Below are positions 58,618 to 64,000 of a DNA stretch of 64,000 bases, in pieces. Where the stretch lies: positions 1-64,000 of the forward strand of contig JAJYTF010000025.1 of NCBI GenBank assembly GCA_021793155.1, given 5' to 3'. The notes under the pieces are model-generated. The model saw only the letters and a program-made list of their open reading frames with translations, was not told where the DNA came from and searched no databases. The position numbers were made by a program, and so were the translations under genes. The first letter of the stretch is position 1, and every line of letters starts with the position of its first letter. The stretch comes from Pseudomonadota bacterium. Lineage in GTDB: Bacteria; Pseudomonadota; Alphaproteobacteria; Rhodospirillales; Magnetospirillaceae.

Positions 58618-60792
58618 GTGGAGGCAGGTGTGGGCGTACGCGTATCGGTCGTGATCCCCGTCTGGAATGGTGAAGCGTTCGTCGCCCGCGCCGTGCACTC
58701 CGCCTTAGCCCAAACGCTGACCGAAATCGAGGTGCTGGTGGCCGATAACGGATCCACTGACGGCACCTGGAAGGTGTTGGAGCGCCTGGCTGCCGAGGAT
58801 CGGCGCGTACGGCCTTTGCGGGCGCTCGGCGGCCAAGGGCCGGACGTTGCCCGCAATGCCTGCCTCGACGTGGCGCAGGGCGAGTGGATTGCCGTCCTCG
58901 ATGCTGACGATGTGATGCATCTCACGCGGCTGGAGCGTCTTCTCGGGCTGGCCGAGGCCAACGGGGCCAAGCTCGTGGCCGACAATCAGCGGCTGGTGGA
59001 GCCGGCAGGAAGGATACTGAGACTTGCCTGGCCGTCGGAAAAGCTTCCTTCTCGAGTGGATGCGGCGGCGTTCGTGCGGGCGAATATTTTCGGCCAAAGG
59101 ATGATGCCCCTGGGTTACGTGAAGCCCGTCTTCCATAGGTCATTGATCGAGAAGAGCGGGCTTCGCTATGCGCCGCGCCCGCGAGTGGTCGAGGACTATC
59201 ATTTTCTCTACGCCCTTCTTCGGCAGGGCGCCGTTCTCAATCTGCTTCCGGAAGCGCTTTACGACTACGTCCAGATGCCGTCATCGCTTTCACGGTCCTT
59301 CGGCGTAGAGGAGCTTTCCGACATCCGTGTCGCCACCGAGGCTCATTTCGCAGACGCCGGGGACGATCAGGCATTGGGATCGGCACTGCTCGAGCGCTTG
59401 CGTTCGGTGGATGCGGCGCTGGCCCATTGTGCGTTCGTCAGCGCGATGAAGCAACGTCGACCGGGCCGTGCCCTGGCCGTCCTGTTGGAGCGCCCGGCGG
59501 CAATTCCCCTGGTTCTGCGCTATGGCGGCGAGAGCGTGGCGAAGCGGCTCAAGCGGCGCCGGTCGGGGGCGCGCCCCATTCCTCCGGCCGCCGTTGTCGG
59601 TTATTTCGGCCAGGATTGCACAGACAGCGCGGTGATTCGCCGGATCGCCGCCTTCCAGGCGGCCGGAGCCCAGGTGCTCGGCTTTACTTTCCGCCGCGAG
59701 AAGTTCAATCGGAGCTACCGGCCGGCATGGGACAACCTGCCGCTAGGGGTGACGTGCGACCGGAATTATCGCGGCCGGCTTGGGAAATTGATCCGCGCAG
59801 CCTGGGTGCTTCTGGCCAACCGTCGGCGGCTTGCCGGGATTTCAATGTTCTACGCGCGAAATATCGACATGGCCCTGTTGGCCTGGTTTGCGCGTCTGGT
59901 CAGCCGCTCGGCCGCGCCCCTGGTTTACGAGGTGCTGGACGTGCAGAGGGCGTTCCTCGGGCCCTCGCCGTCGGCCCGGTTGCTTCGCTGGGTGGAGCGC
60001 CGCGTCCTTGCCCGCTGCCGATTGCTGGTGGTCAGTTCGCCCGGCTTCGTCTGTCATTATTTCCAGCCGGCCCAGCGCTACCGGGGCGACTGGTTCCTGC
60101 TTGAGAACAAGATCCTCGGCCCGCAACTGCGTGCCATGCAGGTGCCGCAAGCGGACGTCCTCGCCCGTGTGGCCGCACTGCGCGGCGGCCGGTGGGTCAT
60201 CGGCTGGTTCGGCACCCTTCGCTGCGTCGAAAGTCTGCGCATGCTGGCCGCCATCGCCGAGGCTCTGCCCGACAAGGTCCTCATCTACCTTCGCGGCTTT
60301 CCCACCGAGACCGGGCTCGAACCGTTCCTCGCCGTAGTCGGCCGCTATCCCAACATGGTCTACGAGGGTGAATTCTTCAGTCCGCGCGATCTACCCACCC
60401 TTTACAGCGCCGTCGATTTCGCCTGGGGTTTCGATTTTCTCGACGCGGGCGGCAATTCCGACTGGCTGTTACCGAACCGCCTATACGATGCCGGCTATTT
60501 TTCGGTGCCGGTCCTTGCCGCGGCGCGCACCCAGACGGGCGCTCATGTCACCAACCTTGGGCTGGGGTGGACGTTCGAAGCGCCCCACGCCCCGGCTGTC
60601 GCGGAGTTCTTGCGCCGGGTGACGGCCGAGGAGGTAGCGGCCTGCCGCGATCGGATCGCCACACTGCCCCGCTCGCTCTTCTGTGAAGAGGACGATACCC
60701 GGCGCCTGATGAATACGGTTCTGGCGGCGCGTCTGCAACCCGCCTTGGAAGTGCCGGCCCAGGCATCGGGCACGGCATCCAGCATCTCGTGA
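58618..60792 (+). CDS. double glycosyltransferase: N-terminal GT2 fused to C-terminal GT-B
   Basis: A 724-aa fusion. Residues ~1-270: GT2 with VSVVIPVWNGEAFVARAVHSALAQ, EVLVADNGSTDGTW, GEWIAVLDADDVMHLTRLERLL (D-A-D-D). Residues ~310-700: a GT4-like GT-B fold with AAVVGYFGQDCTDSAVIRRIAAFQAAGAQVLGFTFRR, PLVYEVLDVQRAFLG, WVIGWFGTLRCVESLRMLA and YSAVDFAWGFDFLDAGGNSDWLLPNRLYDAGYFSVPVLA. Two sugar additions by one chain are implied. GTG 58618 is the likely start; the ribosome site is weak. First gene of the rightward operon. Confidence 0.85.
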   Translation: MEAGVGVRVSVVIPVWNGEAFVARAVHSALAQTLTEIEVLVADNGSTDGTWKVLERLAAEDRRVRPLRALGGQGPDVARNACLDVAQGEWIAVLDADDVMHLTRLERLLGLAEANGAKLVADNQRLVEPAGRILRLAWPSEKLPSRVDAAAFVRANIFGQRMMPLGYVKPVFHRSLIEKSGLRYAPRPRVVEDYHFLYALLRQGAVLNLLPEALYDYVQMPSSLSRSFGVEELSDIRVATEAHFADAGDDQALGSALLERLRSVDAALAHCAFVSAMKQRRPGRALAVLLERPAAIPLVLRYGGESVAKRLKRRRSGARPIPPAAVVGYFGQDCTDSAVIRRIAAFQAAGAQVLGFTFRREKFNRSYRPAWDNLPLGVTCDRNYRGRLGKLIRAAWVLLANRRRLAGISMFYARNIDMALLAWFARLVSRSAAPLVYEVLDVQRAFLGPSPSARLLRWVERRVLARCRLLVVSSPGFVCHYFQPAQRYRGDWFLLENKILGPQLRAMQVPQADVLARVAALRGGRWVIGWFGTLRCVESLRMLAAIAEALPDKVLIYLRGFPTETGLEPFLAVVGRYPNMVYEGEFFSPRDLPTLYSAVDFAWGFDFLDAGGNSDWLLPNRLYDAGYFSVPVLAAARTQTGAHVTNLGLGWTFEAPHAPAVAEFLRRVTAEEVAACRDRIATLPRSLFCEEDDTRRLMNTVLAARLQPALEVPAQASGTASSIS

Positions 60793-60807
60793 CGGAGGAG
60801 GATTCGG

Positions 60808-62277
60808 TTGACCACCCATCGACGCATCGTACCTGTGGTCCTTTCCGGTGGCGCCGGCACGCGCCTTTGGCCCATGTCGAGGGAGCAGCACCCGAAGCAG
60901 CTCTTGCCGCTGGCTGGTCAGACCAGCATGCTGCAGGACACGCTGGCGCGCGTCGCCGACGGCGGGCGGTTTGCGCCGCCGCTGGTGGTGACCGCAGCGG
61001 GCCTTCGCTTCGCCGTTGCCGAACAGCTCAAGCTGTCGGGGATCCCCGGCGGTTCGGTGGTCCTCGAACCGGTGGGGCGCAACACCGGGCCGGCAGTGGC
61101 TGCGGCGGCTCTGCTGGCCCTGGAAAGCGATCCCGATGCGGTCTTGCTGGTGGTTGCGGCCGACCATCTGATCGAGGATGTCGACGCTTTCCTGCGGACC
61201 GTGGATGCCGCGTTGCCGGCGGCAAGGGACGGCTGGCTGGTCACATTTTCCATCCTGCCGACACGGCCCGAGACCGGCTATGGCTATATTCGTCTTGGTC
61301 AGCCGTTGGCCGGCCATCCCGGAATCCACGAAGCCTCGGCCTTCGTCGAAAAGCCTGACGCGGAACGCGCCCAGCGCTTCGTCGAGGCCGGCGGCTATTC
61401 GTGGAACAGCGGGATGTTTCTGTTCGCTGCCGCATCCTTGCTGGCCGAAATGGAGCGTCACGCTCCGGCAGTCCTGGAGGCGGTGCGCCGCGCCGTCGCG
61501 GAACGGCGGGTCGACCTCGATTTCGTCCGCCTTGGCGAAGCGGCCTTCGCGCAGGCTCCGGCCGTATCGGTTGATCACGGGGTGATGGAGCATACGGACC
61601 GTGCCGCGACGGTTCCCTGCGACATCGGCTGGACCGATGTGGGGTCGTGGAGCGAACTATGGGGCATCGGGCCGAAGGATGGCGCCGGAAACGTCGGGAT
61701 CGGTGACGTGCTGCTCGAGGACGCCCGCAATTGCTATGTGCGAAGCGAGCATCACCTGGTGGCCGCGTTGGGGGTTGAAAACCTGGTGCTGGTGGCGACC
61801 GAGGACGCCGTTCTGGTGATGCCGCGCGAACGCGCCCAGGACATTCGCCAGGTCGTGCAACGGCTGCAGCGTCTGCAGCGCTCCGAACTGGTCGCCCACC
61901 GCCGGGTGTCGCGCCCCTGGGGCGCCTTCCTGTCGATCCACAGCGGCGAGCGCTTCCAGGTCAAGGAGCTGACGGTGAAGCCCGGGGGAAAATTGTCGCT
62001 GCAGAAGCACTACCACCGTGCCGAGCATTGGGTGGTGGTCAACGGAACCGCTTTGGTCACCCGCGATGACCATACCCAGCTGTTGCGCGAGAACGAATCC
62101 GTCTACATTCCGGCGGGCACCCTGCACCGCCTGGAAAATCCCGGCAAGGTTCCTCTCAACCTGATCGAGGTCCAGTCGGGCTGCTATCTCGGCGAAGACG
62201 ACATCGTGCGCCTGGACGATACCTACGGCCGGGTCGAGAAGGTCGAAAGCGGCCAGACGACCGACCCGCGTGGATGA
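60808..62277 (+). CDS. manC: mannose-1-phosphate guanylyltransferase / mannose-6-phosphate isomerase
   Basis: A 489-aa bifunctional type II PMI-GMP enzyme. The pyrophosphorylase opens with VPVVLSGGAGTRLWPMSREQHPKQLLPL, then LEPVGRNTGPAVAAAALLAL, VVAADHLI, FVEKPDAERAQRFV and YSWNSGMFLF. The C-terminal cupin isomerase has RPWGAFLSIHSGERFQVKELTVKPGGKLSLQKHYHRAEHWVVVNGTALV and NESVYIPAGTLHRLENPG. It makes GDP-mannose, implying mannose (or a derivative) in the polymer. It starts at TTG 60808 after a GGAGGAGG stretch. The stop overlaps the next start (ATGA). Confidence 0.94.
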   Translation: MTTHRRIVPVVLSGGAGTRLWPMSREQHPKQLLPLAGQTSMLQDTLARVADGGRFAPPLVVTAAGLRFAVAEQLKLSGIPGGSVVLEPVGRNTGPAVAAAALLALESDPDAVLLVVAADHLIEDVDAFLRTVDAALPAARDGWLVTFSILPTRPETGYGYIRLGQPLAGHPGIHEASAFVEKPDAERAQRFVEAGGYSWNSGMFLFAAASLLAEMERHAPAVLEAVRRAVAERRVDLDFVRLGEAAFAQAPAVSVDHGVMEHTDRAATVPCDIGWTDVGSWSELWGIGPKDGAGNVGIGDVLLEDARNCYVRSEHHLVAALGVENLVLVATEDAVLVMPRERAQDIRQVVQRLQRLQRSELVAHRRVSRPWGAFLSIHSGERFQVKELTVKPGGKLSLQKHYHRAEHWVVVNGTALVTRDDHTQLLRENESVYIPAGTLHRLENPGKVPLNLIEVQSGCYLGEDDIVRLDDTYGRVEKVESGQTTDPRG

Positions 62278-63617
62278 ACGGAACGGTCACTGCCATGGGA
62301 GCGATGCAGTCCGGCCAAAATATATGTCTGATATCCCGCCAGCGGATCGTCGGCCGGACCAACGGCAGTTCGGTCTATCTGCTGAGCATCGCCGCCTATC
62401 TGAAGGCCAAGGGCTACCGCATCCATTATCTGTCGCCCTCGCCTGCGACCTTCGGCCGTTGGCCGGTCATCAGGATGCGCCCCGAGATGGCCATGTTCGA
62501 CAGCATACGCATACGAGGCTCGATCAAACTGGGCCGGCTGCTGGTGGCCCTCGATCCCATGGTTGCCTGGCGGGCGGCGATTGCCTTGCTGGATCGTGGT
62601 CTCCGGCGCTTGCACCTCGCCGGCACCGGGCTCAGCCGGCCGGCGCCTTATGCCATTGCCGTTCCGCTGACCTCTCGGGACAAGGCGTTCGTCGCCCGGC
62701 ACGCCCCCGCGCTGGCTGACGTGATCTTGCTCGATTACGCCTTCCTGACCGAAGTAATCGCCCATGTGGGCCGGCCTGACGCGCTCAGCATCGTCATCAT
62801 GCATGATCTGTTCTCCGCACGGCCCCAGCAGTTCCAAGCAGTGGGGCAGGTCGACTCGGTGGCCGTGCTGGACGAGGAGCAGGAGATGCGGCTGCTCGGT
62901 GAAGCCGACCTGGTGGTGGCGATCCAGGAGGAAGAAGCCGCCGTGGTGCGGAACCGCCTGCCGGGTCTTCCGGTGGTGGTGGCGCCGATGGCCGTGGAGC
63001 CGGCCCCTCATGCCCATCCCGGGGAAGCGGATCTCCTGCTGTTCGTCGGCAGCAAGACGGCGCCGAACGTCGATGGACTGGCCTGGTTCGTCGAGCAGGT
63101 CTGGCCGCAGATCAGGGCCGCTCGGCCTGCCGCCCGCCTGCTGGTGGCAGGCTCGGTGACGCAGAGTTACGCCGTCGGTTCGCCGGGGGTGAGCTATCTC
63201 GGTCTGGTGCCGTCTTTGGACGAGCTTTACCGCCGGGCCGGCATCGTCATTTCGCCTTTGCGGGTCGGCAGTGGGCTGAAAGTCAAGTTGATCGAGGCAT
63301 TGAGCTGGGGAAAGGCGGTGGTGGCGACGCCGACGACTGCCCAGGGCGTGCAGGATCTGGTGAAGGACTGCATTGCGTTGGCTGACGGCGCGGCCCAGTT
63401 TGCCGAAGCGATCCTGCGCCTGATACAGGATGACGCCGCGCGACAGCAGCTTGCGGGAAGAGCGTTGGCTATCGCGGCGGCGCATTTCGGTGCCGAGGCC
63501 TGCTATAGCCGGATCGCCGAGTTCGCTGCCGGCGGGCGCCCGTCACCCGGCTCAAAACGTCTTGTAGACGATGTCGGGCGCCGGCGAATGCATCAGCATG
63601 GCGACCGAAACGCATAG
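62274..63617 (+). CDS. GT4-family glycosyltransferase
   Basis: A 447-aa GT-B protein. QNICLISRQRIVGRTNGSSVYLLSIAAYLKAKGYRIHYLSPSP, DVILLDYAFLTEV, ADLLLFVGSKTAPNVDGLAWFVEQVWPQI, VSYLGLVPSLDELYRRAGIVISPLRVGSGLKVKLIEALSWGKAVVATPTTAQGVQDL. The last segment is the nucleotide-sugar-binding E-x7-E region (here VGSGLKVKLIEALSWG). ATG 62274 overlaps the manC stop. Its last 66 bp overlap the convergent membrane-protein gene. Confidence 0.9.
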   Translation: MNGTVTAMGAMQSGQNICLISRQRIVGRTNGSSVYLLSIAAYLKAKGYRIHYLSPSPATFGRWPVIRMRPEMAMFDSIRIRGSIKLGRLLVALDPMVAWRAAIALLDRGLRRLHLAGTGLSRPAPYAIAVPLTSRDKAFVARHAPALADVILLDYAFLTEVIAHVGRPDALSIVIMHDLFSARPQQFQAVGQVDSVAVLDEEQEMRLLGEADLVVAIQEEEAAVVRNRLPGLPVVVAPMAVEPAPHAHPGEADLLLFVGSKTAPNVDGLAWFVEQVWPQIRAARPAARLLVAGSVTQSYAVGSPGVSYLGLVPSLDELYRRAGIVISPLRVGSGLKVKLIEALSWGKAVVATPTTAQGVQDLVKDCIALADGAAQFAEAILRLIQDDAARQQLAGRALAIAAAHFGAEACYSRIAEFAAGGRPSPGSKRLVDDVGRRRMHQHGDRNA

Positions 63618-64000
63618 GAACGCGAGAACCACAGACCAGACGGTCCGCGTGTAGCGCGACAGCATGATCGGCCGCCCCTTCCAGCCGGCGTCGAGGGCGG
63701 CCGCCCTAAGCGTCTCGGTGACGGTGAGTGCCGCGGTAGCGGCGACCAGCAAAAGCAGGAATACGGCGGCGATGCCGCCGGGCCCAAGTGCGCCGAGAAT
63801 ACGTGACGCTTCGTCACTGTCGGCCCAGAAGCAGAGCATCGAGACGGCATACCAGGTAAAGGTCAGGCCGCGGCAGACGGCGCGATAGACGGGATCCTCG
63901 GCCAGCGCACGATATTTTCTGCGCCCCCAGAGCTTCAGCAGAGCGGTCTGGTAGAGCTTGTCGCCGCTGATGCCCACCGCCAGCAAGACGCCGTAGGTGG
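63552..64000 (-). CDS. C-terminal part of a membrane protein, possibly an MBOAT-family O-acyltransferase
   Basis: The leftward frame is open to the right edge and stops at 63552. PVYRAVCRGLTFTWYAVSMLCFWADSDEASRIL and the preceding hydrophobic region resemble the tail of MBOAT (AlgI/DltB-like) proteins of some alphaproteobacteria. Two more helices follow (IAAVFLLLLVAATAALTVTETL and TVWSVVLAFLCVSVAMLMHS). Without the conserved His region, which would be upstream of the window edge, the call is tentative. Polysaccharide acetylation would suit the locus. Confidence 0.5.
   Translation of the reverse strand, partial: TYGVLLAVGISGDKLYQTALLKLWGRRKYRALAEDPVYRAVCRGLTFTWYAVSMLCFWADSDEASRILGALGPGGIAAVFLLLLVAATAALTVTETLRAAALDAGWKGRPIMLSRYTRTVWSVVLAFLCVSVAMLMHSPAPDIVYKTF

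Noticed and set aside
1-64000. tRNA genes, rRNA genes and CRISPR arrays
   Set aside because: I looked for T-arm-like motifs in the intergenic gaps and for regularly spaced direct repeats, and found none that could be supported.

Overview
The window looks like a chromosomal segment of a high-GC alphaproteobacterium, probably a Rhodospirillales-type (Telmatospirillum/Magnetospirillum-like) organism. This is an inference from gene content: two sites matching the EcfG-type stress promoter, NodT-family efflux, a HpnL-like flippase, a TerC/P-type ATPase pair, a form IA RubisCO locus with cbbQ/cbbO, and an exopolysaccharide locus. I see no rRNA, tRNA or CRISPR array.

Layout. 1-6.4 kb is an accessory stretch: a complete three-gene IS66-family element, an HTH-ImmA/IrrE protein paired with a PIN-domain protein (putative toxin-antitoxin or stress module), an IS21 remnant (istB plus the tail of istA), a small membrane protein and an IS110 N-terminal scrap. 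6.4-18.3 kb holds housekeeping and stress genes: ApbE, an EF-hand protein, a divergent azoreductase/LysR pair, a THUMP methyltransferase, a bicupin, a ferritin-like protein divergent from a CHRD-like/EF-hand protein (both with EcfG-type promoter matches), an HD-GYP protein, and TerC divergent from a cation P-type ATPase with a candidate yybP-ykoY (Mn2+) riboswitch between them. 18.4-24.6 kb is the carbon-fixation locus cbbR / cbbL-cbbS-cbbQ-cbbO. It has a LysR-type site, a leader palindrome and two intergenic hairpin elements. 24.5-29.9 kb is a leftward operon of ABC ATPase, FtsX permease, HlyD adaptor and HpnL-like flippase. 30.2-35.2 kb carries a PocR-domain histidine kinase, a YihY/BrkB protein, an orphan flagellar-rod-like protein, a GGDEF protein and a TetR regulator. 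The TetR gene faces a near-palindromic operator and a three-gene RND efflux operon (35.3-41.1 kb).

41.4-45.3 kb is bounded by two copies of a ~122-bp, two-hairpin repeat with CTAG ends. Several differences between the copies are base-pair compensating. Each copy supplies the TAG stop codon of the leftward gene beside it. Between them lie a hypothetical gene, a GlcG/HbpS-like protein, a GT2 protein with a methyltransferase-like C-terminal domain, a small membrane protein, and remnants of a serine recombinase and an IS1380 transposase.

45.3-64 kb is mainly a surface-polysaccharide region. After a PaaI-type thioesterase and a cytidylate-kinase-like protein come a secreted GH16 enzyme and a leftward operon of acyl carrier protein, AMP-forming ligase, AsnB-type amidotransferase, NadE-type amide synthase and an unknown protein with C-terminal membrane segments. 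The last operon is the best candidate here for an uncharacterised pathway: carrier-protein loading plus two amide-forming ATP enzymes embedded in an EPS locus. Next is a leftward export operon (GT2, ExoY/WcaJ-type sugar transferase, Wzc-type tyrosine autokinase) ending in a strong hairpin. A rightward operon follows (a fused GT2 + GT-B protein, ManC/AlgA-type GDP-mannose enzyme, GT4), and the window ends in a leftward membrane protein, possibly an MBOAT acyltransferase.
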